Assembly: GCA_036362985.1 (NCBI GenBank)
Contig: JAYGXS010000002.1
Coordinates: 90,559,232 to 90,623,231 of the forward strand
Source of the DNA: Ligula intestinalis
Taxonomy: Eukaryota; Platyhelminthes; Cestoda; Diphyllobothriidea; Diphyllobothriidae
Reading direction: 5' to 3'
DNA: 64,000 bases
The position numbers and the translations under genes were made by a program. Below, piece after piece: positions 30,330 through 42,042 of this stretch. Within the stretch, counting starts at the first letter, position 1, and every line of letters begins with the position of its first letter. Under the pieces are notes generated by a model. That model was not told where the DNA came from. It made no database searches and saw nothing but the letters and a program-made list of their open reading frames with translations.

Positions 30330-32660
30330 TCGCTGACTCCTAAGTACGGTACAAAAAGCCTTTCTATCACAACACGTCTTATCTCCGACCAGGCAGCGTG
30401 AAGGGCAACAGACCAACTGCCTAGATCTTGTACTGTCAAAAGCGCCTGACAGTGTAGACGTCGTCAATTGTTTACCTCCTCTAGGCAAAAGAGACCATGT
30501 AGTGCTACATTGGGAGTATTCACTCTTCTCTGTACCTGATCGTAGCGCGACCGTTAGACACAATATATGGCATGGAAACTTTAATCAAATGAGAACCAAA
30601 GTGCGCAGGGTAGACTGGAAGGAGGCATTCAACGGGTGTGTCCACGGGATTGGTCGGTGTTTAAGAATGCATTACAGAGATTTATCACCAGTTTCTGCCA
30701 CATCTCGAAAACGAAAGCCACAAATAGGCCCCAGTGGCTAATAAACAAACTGAAGAGGGAGGTTACTCGTAAAGGAAAGCCGTGGCAAACATATCAAAGA
30801 GAGACGACCACCGAGTCGCACAACAAGTACAAAGCGCAGAGAAATAGGGTAAAGGGCCTTGTACTAAAAACCCGCCAAAGCTTCGAGAGTGACCTAATAA
30901 ACCATGCAGTAGGAAATCCGAAGGTCTTCTACAACTACATTAGACGATCCACCTGAAATAGAGACCCCATCTCGTTGTTAAAAATGGATGCGGACACCGA
31001 AATTTGCGAGAACAAAGGAAAGGCTGAGCATATATCCGGGTTCTTGTAGTCAGTTTTTACGAGAGAGGTCGAGCTAACCGTTACCGATTTTAGTACAGAG
31101 GAGATTCCTACCATTGACTTAGTTGTGCTTACAGAATTTACTGTCCTGCAAGAACTTCTTAAGCTCCAGGACACGAAATCGCCAGGTCCAGACTGCATAC
31201 CTGCAAAGCTGTTGAAAGTGCTAGCCGTGCAGTTGGCAGAACCCCTGCAGTTACTCTTCCGGGCCTCCCTAAACACAGGCCATCTGCCATCCGACTGGAA
31301 GACAGCATGGATCTCACCCATACACAAAAGTGGGAGTCGGGCGTCCGCAAACAACTACAGGCCAATAAACCTTACTTCAATATGTTGCAATATCATGGAG
31401 CGAATGATCAAAATAGAGTTGATGCAATTCTTGGAGTGTCATCGACTTCTTTCTGACAAACAGCATGGATTCCGTAGAGGATGGTCCTGCTTGACAAATC
31501 TGCTCTAATGTCTAGAACAATGGACCAGAGCACTCGATCAAGGAAACACGGTGCACACAGTCTTTGTCGATTTCAAGAAGGCATTTGACACTGTGCCTCA
31601 TCAACGTCTCCTATACAAGCTTGGACGTAAAGAGGTAACAGGCAACCTTTTCCGATGGATCGAAAAAATTCTGACTGGCCGAACTCAAACTGTATGTATT
31701 GGCTATTATCGATGGAGGTGGCGGTTGATAGTGGGGTCCCCCAGGGTTCCGTTCTGGGCCCTATCCTCTTCCTTATATATATCGACGACTGAATTAGTGG
31801 ATTAGACTGCGAAACCGCAATGTTCGGTGACGATTTAAAACTCTGGAAGATCATTCGTAGCAAAGACGACGAAGCAAATCTGCACGCACATTTGCACCGA
31901 CTCGAGCAGTGGTCAAACGAGTAGCCCCTGACATTTAATGTGGCCAAATGGAACATTATGCGCTTCGGTAGTACTAACGCTTCGTATCAGAAGGTTAACA
32001 ACCTAAATAACACACCGATGCCAGAAGAAGAGACCCAGAAGGATCTGGGGGTGTGGTTCACTTCCTCAGTTAAGCCATCACTCCACTGCCTGAATGTGGC
32101 CAAATCCGAAATGTTGAGCTTGTATCTAATTAAGTGCACCTTTGCTAAATTTGATAAAGTTGTCTTTGGCAAGGTCTTCGGCACGTTTGTGCGACCCCAA
32201 CTGGAAGTTGCCATCCAAGCCTGGAAACCTTGGGCAGTCAAAGACAAAAAACCTTGAAAGGGTACAATGATGGGCAACTAAGTTAGTGCGAGGCCAAGCG
32301 TACCTTCCTTATCAGACACGACTGACCAGTCTTGACATTTCCTCTGGATTACAGACAGCTGCGCGGTGACCTAATACAGGCATTTCGCATGCTGCGGGGT
32401 CAGAAATGTTACCTAGCATCCAACGATTTCTTTGAGCTGACCACTACTACTTGATTGCGCGGACACCCTCTCAAACAACGTGTGACTGGGGCAAGATTGA
32501 ACACATGAAAATTCGTCTTCTCTAATAGGGTAATCCAGGCATGGAATTCTCTACCCACATACATTGTCGTGACCCCATCCGTGGACACATTTAAGATGCA
32601 AGGATGCAAGACTCATAACATCACCACCCGTCAGCAAGTAAGATTTACCACCAGACTTCT
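30330..32660 (+). mobile_element. LINE-A element, 5'-truncated in EN, with frameshifts
   Basis: The copy starts inside the EN domain (REGQQTNCLDLVLSKAPD, LGKRDHVVLHWEY). It then has the linker, the full RT fingers (SPGPDCIPAKLLKVL, WKTAWISPIHKSGS, RPINLTSICCNIMERMI, KQHGFRRGWSCLTN), motif A (VDFKKAFDTVPHQRLLYKL), motif B after a frameshift near 31700 (GVPQGSVLGPILFLIYIDD) and motif C altered to MFGDDLKLW (G for A before the DD). The thumb and a heavily mutated C terminus follow. At least five stops or shifts occur. It is useful as the reference for the deletions in the copies at 19280 and 40285. Confidence 0.88.
31125..31508 (+). CDS. LINE-A RT fingers segment (open part)
   Basis: This open stretch of 127 codons encodes RT motifs 0 to 2a: LLKLQDTKSPGPDCIPAKLL, HLPSDWKTAWISPIHKSG, NNYRPINLTSICCNIMERM and LSDKQHGFRRGWSC. 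It ends at a TAA where related copies have a sense codon. It is part of a dead element. I list it because this is precisely the segment missing from the LINE-A at 19280-22980. Confidence 0.85.
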   Translation: MLTEFTVLQELLKLQDTKSPGPDCIPAKLLKVLAVQLAEPLQLLFRASLNTGHLPSDWKTAWISPIHKSGSRASANNYRPINLTSICCNIMERMIKIELMQFLECHRLLSDKQHGFRRGWSCLTNLL

Positions 32661-32744
32661 CTGGCAGTAATTACCTATTTTTAAATATACTGCTCGCAAC
32701 ATGTAGTAATATATTTGTTTAGAATAAAGATTGATCGCGAGTTT

Positions 32745-33060
32745 CGCATGATGGGCGCATCTCTGACACTCGGTGATGTTCTCTTGACCAACGCAATCTT
32801 CTCCTCGTGTGACCATTAGGATATTGAACAACCGTGATGGCCTCCTTCTGACATGATCAAAACACTTTAAACAGCAGGATATCCGATTTATATATTCCCT
32901 TCGCCTTCCCCCCACATAAGGTGACAGTTTTTCTCCTTTAAATCCCACAAATGGCATTCAAAACCAGACTTATGAAAGATGTCTAAGGAGTTTTTTTTAC
33001 TGTCCGCCCCTTACCGCAGTTCCATTACTGGCAACGCCACATGTTCTGCATCATAGCTGT
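32745..33060 (-). repeat. Dispersed repeat of unknown class, copy 2
   Basis: The reverse complement matches 2570-2890 over about 300 bp with small indels (see that entry for the shared blocks). It directly follows the 3' end of the LINE-A on the plus strand and is oriented against it. Confidence 0.6.
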
Positions 33061-33129
33061 GCACAAAGAGGGAGCTAAAAGGTATTAACCTATATTTCCC
33101 TAATAAAACTCAACAGAACTGAACTCTAT

Positions 33130-33300
33130 GCTCTGATTTATAGGCAGTTCCGCGGACATTTGATGCAAACCTTCCGTATCGTGAGGACTTTTTTCAACTT
33201 TCCCCTACAACTAATCTCTCGGGACATCTCTTCAAACTGTATGTGTTTCAAGGACGATTGGATCATCATTTTGCATCAGAGGAATCGGGTTCCTGATACG
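33130..33300 (+). mobile_element. LINE-A C-terminal fragment
   Basis: The translation YRQFRGHLMQTFRIVR, then TTNLSGHLFKLYVFQGRLD matches the LINE-A C-terminal region (WQLRGDLIQPIRIVRG, TTNLRGHPFKLFVPQGRLD at 44894-45440). The RT core is not present here. Confidence 0.6.
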
Positions 33301-33639
33301 TGTGCTTTTCCTTAAATAGCTGTAAAACAACTTCGGATTTTTGACAGCACGACGAAGTTGTAGTGGCACTGAACTGGCTCTTTGTTTTACATGTTTAAAA
33401 TGCCTTGCATTAACCTAACACAACCTGAAAATAAAACTTTGAAAAACCGCGTGTTTTTATCTGCAAACCACTTTGTTCTTATTTACAGGTTCGTAACAGT
33501 TGAAATACTCTTATCTCAAGTTCTTGGATTGATTCTTCCGTATCCCACAAAGTTAATCACTCTCAATGTTCCGTCGCCCTTTGAAAGCCAACATTTTTAT
33601 CTTGTTGCGCTGGATTTTGTATTGTTCAAAAGCTTCGTT

Positions 33640-34010
33640 GTGGCTTGTTTTGCAAAACTTCTTCTGAAGCTTTCCTTTTTATTGATCTCTATTTTTAGAT
33701 CTCTTTTCAGCCACTGAGGTCAGTTAGATATCTTGGGCAATGAAAGTGGACAATGACTTTTCATTAGATGCAACAACCTCTCCTTAAATTTATTCCAGTA
33801 CTCAGTGACATCGATGGAGAAAAGAAGATCCCAGTCTATTTATGATGCCTCTTCTCTCATTTGAGAGAAATCGCCTCGCCATATATGCGGCCTTGGTTCC
33901 TTTACTGTAGCAGATACCGAATATAGACCAATATCCCACGAAATTACAGCGTGGTCCCTTCGACCAAGTGGAGTTTGAATCCAGGCGATGGTGACCATTT
34001 TTTTCCTCTT
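33640..34010 (-). mobile_element. LINE-A fragment, end of EN and basic linker
   Basis: On the minus strand: PLGRRDHAVISWDIGLYSVS, HIWRGDFSQMREEAS, then WNKFKERLLHLMKSHCPLS. This corresponds to the SDH end of EN and the linker in the LINE-A at 20763-21890 (IWKGDFPLMRIEMS). Two stops interrupt it and neither end of the element is present. Confidence 0.7.
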
Positions 34011-34109
34011 GCAGGGCTGTATCACACAAGCTTACAATTTCCGTGCCTGAAGTGGCTTTATGTGAAGGCATTTAGATAAGAGTCTGCCCTTGAACCGATG
34101 CGGTCGGAC

Positions 34110-34204
34110 GGGTTCACAAAACCGAAAAGGAGACTATAGTATTCTAGGATAGGGAAGAAAAAACATGCGGTACAGCTTAAGTTTCATTTCCGAAAATATA
34201 AAAA
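34110..34204 (-). mobile_element. LINE-B piece, distal side of the PLE insertion
   Basis: The sequence TATTCTAGGATNGGNAGAA and its neighbourhood match the LINE-B thumb region at 27830-27905 on the same strand. The LINE-B sequence breaks off at about 34204 where the PLE terminal repeat begins, and resumes at about 36968. Confidence 0.7.
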
Positions 34205-34227
34205 AATTATGTTGAGAAGTCAAGATT

Positions 34228-34263
34228 GGCAAACATATGTTTTCAGCCAATCATCTTCAGGCC
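34228..34263 (-). ncRNA. Hammerhead ribozyme-like motif of the PLE terminal repeat
   Basis: Minus strand, in order: GGC (stem I), CTGAAGA (core, fits CUGANGA), a 9-nt stem II region that pairs poorly, GAAA, the perfect palindrome ACATATGT (stem III), TT (cleavage site, U17), then GCC (stem I partner of GGC). All core nucleotides are consensus. Stem II is weak, so self-cleavage may be slow or need dimers. It lies 75 nt downstream of the PLE ORF. Confidence 0.7.
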
Positions 34264-34337
34264 AGATCATTTGCAGGGTAATTAAAACTATACAGATGGA
34301 CAGGGTTAAATAGTGTAGTCTTATTACAATTCATCAT

Positions 34338-36959
34338 TTACGCGTCGCCCGCATGGTGAGGTGGGCGTGTAGACGTTTGTGCGTCCGGGGGGGGGAGGAG
34401 GGGTAGGGGGGGTACGTGGGTTATGTTGTGAGGTTGATCAGAGGGCAGATGCATGGGGGGATAATTGCTGCTATTTGCGCACAGCAAACGACTGTCACTG
34501 GGGTGTGGGGGCAAAGTGCGATCGTCACCTGGCGTCGGGGTCGGCCACGGAAGTGAAAGGGCTTCTGTCAGTTTCTTCTGACAACACATCACCGGATTCT
34601 CTAGCCATATAGCTACTGCTTCGGCTGTTGCAAGCACCCGTTGGCGTAGGCCCTTGGAAGAGTTGGCTGGTGTCAAGAAGACAACCTGAAATGCTTTTTT
34701 AGTATCGACTCGATGATTGGCATTGACGAGATGTGCGACAATAGAACTCGAAATCTATCTAGTTTCGCCTTTACTTAACCAGGCCGGTATATGCTCACGT
34801 AACCTCTTTTCCAGGCGCCTCGTTGTTCAGCCTATGTATCTTGCTCCACAGGAGCAAGTGAAAGAGTAAATACACATGGCTGTGGCCTTCAACGGAAGTC
34901 GGTATTTTCCTCCTAATCGTAGGAGGGGAGAGTTCGTGAAGAACACCCGTAAGTTCGCTGCGGGGAAAGCGCTATCGATAGCAGTTCTCAGACACCGTCT
35001 GACCAGCTCGCTTGCTGCATCGCCTGAGAAAGGCAGTCTTATGAAAACTTCTTTCTTTTCTGCTGTTAAGGTATCTGGCTTTTTGGCTCGCTCGCCAATA
35101 TTCCTGAGGATAAACCTCTCCGGTTATCCATTTTCGATAAGTATCTGCTGCAGCTCTTAAAGCTCTGCTTCCACACTTTCGGGAGAACAGATCTTATGTA
35201 CTCTAGCTGCTAGTCCCTGGACTAGATTTCGTTTTATATTTAGGTGGACAAAACTGTGAAAGTTGGTGTATTCTCCCGTCTAGGTTTTCTTTCGAAAGAC
35301 TCTACACAGGATCGGTCCATCACGTTGCCTTCGCAGAAGGACATCAAGAAACGAAGTTTCATCGTTTTCCTCTGTCTCTGCAGTAAATTTGAGGGATGGG
35401 TGTGCGTTATTAAGCTTCGCGACCAGAGCGACAGTGTCCGCGTTATAGTCGGTCAAGCAGAAGATGTCATCAACATATCGACCGTAAAACGCAGGGTCAT
35501 TGATAGTGTCCCTTAGATACGTTTTCTCGATCTTGTCCATAAAGATATTTGCGAGAAACGGGCCAAGTGGTGAGCCCCTTGCCACACCATCTATCTGTCT
35601 GTAAAATCGACCATTGCAGAGAAATCACACATTTTGTGTGCATCTCGTAAGTAGTTCTTTCAGGGTTTTCACGGGTATACCTATCCGGTAGTTCGTGTCC
35701 CTAATCACGTCACAGAGGAAGTCAATGGTTTCAACCACGGGTGCGTTGGTAAAAAGTGACGATGCATCCAATGAGAGCATCTTACTTTCCCCATCGTTCA
35801 TATCCTTTATAGCCTCAAAAAACCCAAACGTGTCTTTCAAACTTCGAGGGTATATGTCACTGCCAAAATATTTTAACTTTTCTACCAGCCATTTGGCAAT
35901 GGCGTGATAAGGGGAGTTCCTCATATCCAGGATAGGACGCAAGGGTAACCCCTGTTTGTGGATTTTCGGCAGGCCATACATTGTGGGTACTGTCGTGCCT
36001 ACAGGTATCAGTCGTTCAAGCTCTTCGTCAGACAAAAGACCTTCCTTGTGAAGGTCTTTGAGAATTGCAGTTAACTGACCCTCGATGGCCTCCGTACGAT
36101 CCTTATCCTTCTCTGATTTTGTAAACTTCGTACGATCTTCCAGGATGGCTTCTAGTTTCGTAACATAATCATTCTTATTCATCAGTACTATTCCGGACCC
36201 TTTGTCTGGTCTTCTCAGCATGATGTCTTCGTTTATTCGGAGTTCTCTTAGGCTATCCAGATGAGCCTTTGTTAAGGGGCCTTTGTTCGTTGGGACCTTT
36301 CTCAAATACTTCTGGCAGCAGTTCACCAGCGTTAACTTGAGATAATCAACTTCACTAGACTTGGTAGATTTTAGGTCAGCAGTCTGGCTAAAGAGGCTCT
36401 CAAATGCGGTTTCTAACTTTAGTTTCCGCGGCATTTTTCCCGTCATGCATAACTTAGGGCCTAGAGATAGTACCTCTACGAGAGTTTTGTCAAGACGCAT
36501 TGAAGAATAGTTATGCACATACCGCTCCGGATTGCTTGGGAGGGTTGTCGGCGCTTTAAATGGTTGGACACTTCGAAGGCGTTTGTTCCACCTGGCTTCG
36601 ATTCCTTTGTTCCTTATTGTTTGCACATATTATTCAAACGCCACTCTCTCGAGAGTTTCAAGACGGTCGTGGACCGCTACCCTCTGAGCCAGGTTCCGCT
36701 GGAGTTCCAATATTCCCGCGTTAATCGTCTCAAGGTAACTCTCCGCATGCCTTTTTAGCGATGCCAGCGAAACAGCGATATGATTTCTTCGTAGAGTTTT
36801 CCAGTAATGCCTCGGATATTCACCCTGGTCCATACACCCTGATAGGAATTTGGCTATCACGTTTGCCTCAGCAAGCCTGGTGTCAAACTTCAGGAATCCG
36901 TTGAGTTCCTTTAACACCGAAGGGTCTTTAAACTGTCTAATTTCTGCAAATATTCCCAT
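34338..36959 (-). pseudogene. PLE reverse transcriptase-GIY-YIG polyprotein with in-frame stops
   Basis: One reading frame of 874 codons runs from an ATG (MGIFAEIRQF) to a stop at 34338, without any frameshift but with about seven internal stops, for example at 36630 (TAA), 35625 (TGA) and 35277 (TAG). Domains in order: N-terminal region (residues 1-150), RT with RRPDKGSGIVLMNK, VPTMYGLPKIHK, LSLDASSLFTNAPV (the motif A aspartate), GVARGSPLGPFLANIFM (motif B) and YGRYVDDIF (catalytic DD), then a linker. A GIY-YIG nuclease follows (IYSFTCSCGARYIG, RLEKRLREHIPAW) and a proline-rich tail. It is dead as it stands, but only point mutations separate it from an open frame. Confidence 0.88.
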
Positions 36960-36967
36960 TCTTAAGG

Positions 36968-37758
36968 TGAGAATGTGATATAAAACCACATATCTGTTCG
37001 AACTTTGCAGAAATTTGATCTGCACGAGGCGATAGTGCTAGCATATTCGTGGAAGTTACACCTAAATCCCTTATCGTAGATCGTTATAAGAGTTGAGTAT
37101 TTGAAAAATGATGGGTCCAGGAAGCTTTGCGGGACTAAAACACATAAAACTACATTATGATGAAGAAAGGTCCATTTGCTGGGTATTGCTTCAACGTGAG
37201 GGCGTATGCAAGTCTGCGTGGTCTTTTCTACGCAAACTTTGGCAGTGTCCTTAGAAAAGGAGTAACTGCATGTCAGATAATCAGCATAAATGAAATTTTC
37301 TGCGTTTTTAAGTATTGTTGAAATTTCTTTGATGTAAAGAATGAAAAGTAGGAGATCTAAAACCGTGCCTTGAAAGGCACTGTTCATTATCGGCTGAGGC
37401 GTTGAGTAGCTATTAGTAACCAAGAACTTCCCGCTGCGCTTCGACAGGTAGAAACCAATGAAAGCTAAGAGAGGGGGGCCGGATGCTTGTGTGGCACCTT
37501 ATCAAAAGCTTTGCTAAGGTCATAGTAGATAACAACCACGGACTTCTGCTCATTACGAAGTGAAGTGATTAGGCTGCGAAAGCTTAGTGACAGGTTTGGC
37601 ATAATCTTCCAGATAAAAAAAACTATGCCGTAAGAAGCTACGTAGCTTATTTTCAAGGCAAAGGTCATTAATTTGATAACAAAAATTACAGAAGTTTTGC
37701 TGAGCCAGGTTTTGTGAACCACTCGATAGTTATTTACATCCAAACGAGATCCTGACAT
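36968..37758 (-). mobile_element. LINE-B piece, proximal side of the PLE insertion
   Basis: The minus strand shows a degraded RT: YYDLSKAFDKVPH (motif A), FQGTVLDLLLFILYIKEI (motif B, damaged) and FIYADYLTCSYSF, where the second catalytic D is replaced by Y. After several frameshifts it reaches MWFYIT, where the PLE starts. The copy is older than the LINE-B at 27337-30214. Confidence 0.8.
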
Positions 37759-37921
37759 GAATGCAAGAAAAATAATTGAGGTCTACCATGAGTCAGGAAA
37801 GAAACCATTTAAAAGAAAATCTGAAAATAGATGGCGAAGAAATTGAGTTTGGAAAACCGTCAGTCCCCGAAGAGTGCGAGAACAGGGTTTCGACATAATG
37901 TAGGTCATTTCCTGACGTTAT

Positions 37922-38640
37922 ATGGTTGTTGGCGACGATCATCAACCGGAATTAAGCATTGACGGCCACAAACTAAATGTCCCAGGAGTTATCAAGGATT
38001 TGGGCATATCCTACTCTAATAGTCTCAATTTGTCAGAGCACTGTGCCCTGATAGTCTCGAGAGCACGCCGAACCACTGGATTTATCCTTATACATTTTAA
38101 GACTATAAAGGTTAGAACTAGCCTTTATAATATGTACGTGAGACCTATTCTTGAATGCTGCTCACCCCTATTCAGTCTTCTGCGCACTAGTGAACGGAAT
38201 AAAATAGAATCGGTGCAGCACTTCTTCACTAGAAGACTTTTCACTGCATAGCACCGTAACTTAGCCTACCAGCAAAGGTGCGAACTTATAAAACTGGATC
38301 CCCTGTGGCTTCGTCGATTGCAGAAGGGTCTATTTTTACTGGTTAAACTTTTGAATGGTCCAACCTTTAATCCTCTTAGTACAATAGGGCAGCTTGAGCA
38401 CTCTCGACGCGCCAGTCATCGAGACTCATTTTTATTTCTTCCTATGGCACGTACAGTTGAGAACCGGCAATTCTTTTCAGTAAATGCCATATAAATCTGG
38501 AATGAGCTGCCCAAAATTATTAAAACCCAGCAAAGCCACCCTCTGTTTAAGAGAGCTATAACTGGTTTTTTACATTCAGGACAACTTTCACGAATTTTAA
38601 GTGCTGACTAGGTGGAATCTCTCCTTCACTCTTATGGCGT
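37922..38640 (+). mobile_element. LINE-B-related fragment (RT thumb and C terminus)
   Basis: The frame reads GVIKDLGISYSNSLNLSEHC, MYVRPILECCSPLFSLL and KIESVQHFFTRRLF, then past a stop WLRRLQKGLFLLVKLLN and a damaged IWNELPKIIK. Order and spacing equal LINE-B. The palm with its catalytic box is missing. It faces the opposite LINE-B piece at 36968-37758. Confidence 0.75.
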
Positions 38641-38994
38641 TCGTGGACTTTGAATCCTGCCATGCTTCATGCTGAAGATAATGCTGCTGAAGTAGCAGCT
38701 CGCAGTCTGCTTACCCTTCAGCCGATAGCGTGCAACTTTTGCCGACAACCATTGAAGGAAGACTGAGAACACTGTGTTCTTGTGCCAACCATCTTCGTCT
38801 GGAACTAATGTCCTTAAACGATATGAAACATTTCTCCTGCTGATGAGTCAACTCAGCTTACAACTGTACATTTATTCCGTTTGCATCATACCTTTGAAGG
38901 CAGGTTTTTTTCGCTTGAAACAAACTCCCTATCTCGCCCAGTATTGACAAAACACAAAGCCTGAAACAAAACAAATACTGGCTGCAACATAAAT

Positions 38995-39135
38995 AAACAA
39001 TACATAAATAAATTTTATATTTTAGGCCCGGAGGGCCTCGTCATTGCAAACTTAGTGCTGTGTAAAATAAATGCAAAGTTGATGAATGCTGCTCTCCATG
39101 AAAAACCACATAGACAGCGGGAGCGTTTCGAGGTT
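38995..39135 (-). repeat. LINE 3' end with A/T-rich tail
   Basis: This stretch is nearly identical to 26525-26660, including the (AATA)n side, GGCCCGGAGGGCCTCGTCAT and ACATAGACAGCGGGAGCGTTT. Only the terminal 140 bp are present, a typical severely 5'-truncated LINE insertion. Confidence 0.75.
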
Positions 39136-39785
39136 TTGGAAGGCGCCCAAGAGGTGCATTACCAACCCTTTACAATTGCCTGCAAACTGGCATAAGAAAC
39201 ATATTATATTAATGTGTGTATATTGTCTAGAGTGTCATTAAAGGCAACAAAGAGGTTCTTGTATCTGCTACCATAAATTAAGCATCCAGTTTAGCCTTTG
39301 TCTCGTAAAATGGATCGATATTGCCTAATCGATGTTCCTCAACCAAACCGGGGATCAGTTTCTCGGAGTATCTTTTCTCTGTAATGGATGTGTTCTAATT
39401 TTTTTATCAGGCTTGGCTTAGCAGCCCGACACTCATACATTCAGTTATAGAGTATATAGGAGAGTAATTAAGATTTATTTATCAACGGGGATAATTGCGA
39501 ACTGAAAGAGGACACAGGAAAACTACAATAGTAAACGTAAAAGAAGTTCACATAGAAGGTAGCCGGTATAAAAAGAAGAACTGATCAGGAGTTGATTTGG
39601 AAGAATGCGTTCTGCCCTTGGCCACTGAAGTCCGGATAACCGTCATCGTGGCAAAGAAAGTGAAAAAATAAGTCAGTGATTAAAATATATTTATCTCAAC
39701 TAATCGGCCGTTACACACAGATGTGCAGTTCATGGACTTGGACTTAATTCGATTAGCTACTGTTGTTGGATGAATCGGCTTCACG
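39136..39785. other. Unassigned stretch
   Basis: I see no gene or element between the LINE 3' end and the RTE C-terminal piece. Confidence 0.5.
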
Positions 39786-39789
39786 GATA

Positions 39790-40230
39790 TCACGGATAGG
39801 GGTGGCCCATTGACGGCGGTCGTAAGCGAGCCCTTCTTATATGTTAACCCGTTGTTTGTTCCAATGTCGCAAGCCGTAAACGGTAACGAGGCTCATCTGT
39901 TCAACGTCCGACTTGACGGTGCTGAGCCATGTCTTCAGTTGACCGCCTTGTCGGTATTTTCAGTTTGCACTACGAGAGGGGTTCACGACCAATCTGCAGA
40001 GGTCCGTCAATGGTTTGCGCAGAACATGGCCAAACAATTGTTATTGCTGGATTTACGATGCTAGACTTGGTAGTTTGAAACATCTGTGCTTTAGCTCGAC
40101 ATTGGAGATTCGATCATGCCAGAGGCCTCTTAAGGGTCTTCGAGCGATAGGATGTCTACCTTTCTCACTGGCCATGTTTCGCGGACATATACTAAGACCA
40201 GTCTAATTGATGCTTTGTATATCAGCAGAG
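39790..40230 (-). mobile_element. RTE-type LINE, C-terminal part of RT ORF
   Basis: The minus strand reads LLIYKASIRLVLVYVRETWP followed, after frameshifts, by DRISNVELKHRCFKLPSI and PLQIGREPLS. RTE LINEs have YxxxVRxVLLYGCETWP at the thumb, then a DRISNxxVRxRC block. I infer that this is the tail of the RTE body at 42610-44738 on the same strand, cut off by the LINE-A inserted at 40245-42608. Confidence 0.65.
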
Positions 40231-41334
40231 TAGTATGTTAGCTGATGTCTGAGCTAGGCCAGAGTGTTCAAGCTAGCAGCCTAAATGCATTTCCAGCCTG
40301 CGCTATTCAAAGCTGTTCTACAAAACTGTCAGCGGGGCCGGGAATTGAACCGAGGACGCCTCGGGTGGAAGGTGAACGGCTTACCGATGGAGTTATCAAA
40401 GCATACAGCAGTGAGGATCGAATTCGGTTATCAACTACAAAAGAGCGGTCACGAAGTTTATTGGAAAGTCCTCCCAGCAAACTGAAAAAAAGCCACAAAA
40501 GTTAAAGGGGTACAACTTTTAAAGGTGAGGCTTGCACATCATGTTTTACGCTTCTTAATAAATTTGCAAACCACGAGAAGGAGCTTCATAGGTTAACAAT
40601 GGAGATGTAGGAATTGAAAAACTGTTTCGCTTTCTTCTTAAAGAGGATAACACAACGATAACTGAATTTGAGAGAAGCAAGCAGAGGAGAGTAATTGGAG
40701 AATCCCGCGTCAGAGCATCTACTGAGGAAATTGAACAGGCACCGTTAACCCGGGCCGCGAAAATGGTAGCTTCCACTTCCAATCCCCTTCCTACTGTGCG
40801 AAACAACGCACCCACCAAACACCACACTCAAAACCGAGACGACTATTGTACAACTTCACTTTCTAGTAAAGTCTATTTGGGCACAGAGAACCAGCAAAAA
40901 CAGGGAAATGGGTATGCTAAGGCTGCACACAAATCACTGAAGATAACCACAAATACAGGAGGAGGGTAGCATGAAGCCAGCACTGAACAGTGGCATTACA
41001 GCTTCCACAAGAAGCCTTTCTCTGGTGAGGGTAAGTAAAACACAACATCAAACCATTCCTATTGATACATCGGGGTCTTCCAATGACAGTAGGGCTGGAA
41101 ATATATCAAGGGTTTCCCTTGACCACCAAATCTACGAAGTTGTTAAAGGCCTACCTGAGTCAAACGAAACTACTCCAAAGGAAAGGAGAGATGCGGACGT
41201 CGGAAAGTTTCGGGATCTGCTAAAAGAACTTCTCAGATAGCCAGGGACAGTAGGAGTTTGTGCAGCCTTCTGGATAGGCAAACAGGTCACTGAACAGTTG
41301 GAAACTGTCCAACCTCAACCTATTTAAGATAGTC

Positions 41335-41868
41335 TTGGATAACAAAGAACAGGTTAACCTGGTTCTGTCCCGGAAAACAGCCCTCCGCCACTGGCATAAG
41401 ACTCTGTTTTTTTCAGCCGGACTACTCTCCAGAGGAACGTCTGAAATGCCGAGAATTGGTGGCGGAACTATAAGAGAGAGAGAGAGCTGGAGAGGGCAAT
41501 CTGGCTATCTTCAGGGACCAAATAATGCAGAAGACCACAATAGTGCTGTAGAAGCAGCCAATACTGATGACGGCTGTGATCCAGTAGTACTGGCAAACTC
41601 GCGCCTAAATGAATTGGATACTGCGGAGTCTCGCCGACTAAAATTTTTGCATACCAACGCTAAAAGTCTATTCTCGAAGCTTAACGAGCTTCGAATACAG
41701 GTAGCCGATGAGTCCCCTGATGTTATAGCAATAAGAGAAAAACGGCTATCACAGGGCATGAGTGATTCCGAAGTGGCGCTATCTGGATACCAGTTGTTTA
41801 GACGAGACCGAGTGGAACGCCGGGGTGAAGGAGTTGGTATGTATGTATGCGTGTCAAGAACAAATTAA
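41335..41868 (+). CDS. LINE-A endonuclease N-terminal part in the deletion derivative
   Basis: This is an open frame of 177 codons. It joins the end of ORF1-like sequence to the EN start (ESRRLKFLHTNAKSLFSKLN, DESPDVIAIREKRLSQGMSD, YQLFRRDRVERRGEGVG). The catalytic TET motif is altered to REK, so even the EN would be impaired. The next EN piece continues in another frame at 41847-42086. Confidence 0.75.
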   Translation: MDNKEQVNLVLSRKTALRHWHKTLFFSAGLLSRGTSEMPRIGGGTIRERESWRGQSGYLQGPNNAEDHNSAVEAANTDDGCDPVVLANSRLNELDTAESRRLKFLHTNAKSLFSKLNELRIQVADESPDVIAIREKRLSQGMSDSEVALSGYQLFRRDRVERRGEGVGMYVCVSRTN

Positions 41869-42042
41869 GTGTGTGCGGGAGGCCTGAAAGGATAACCCGT
41901 GGTATGGAGGCTATTTGGCTGACAATTAAGGCACGGGGGTTGCAGCCCCTGAAAGCCATGACCATCTACCGACCACCACGGACAGACACTGATGCAACTG
42001 CGTGTTTAATGGTGTGCATAAAGGAGAAAGGTAGTCGACCCG

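Larger units (their letters stand above)
34205..36975 (-). mobile_element. Penelope-like element, nearly full length, inserted in a LINE-B
   Basis: The element runs from the ORF start near 36959 to a terminal repeat with a hammerhead motif at 34228-34263. Both flanks are LINE-B sequence that would be contiguous without it: ATATAAAACCACATATCTG at 36975 continues the piece at 34110-34204. PLEs encode a telomerase-like RT joined to a GIY-YIG endonuclease. About 2.77 kb is close to the usual size of a unit with one terminal repeat. Confidence 0.88.
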
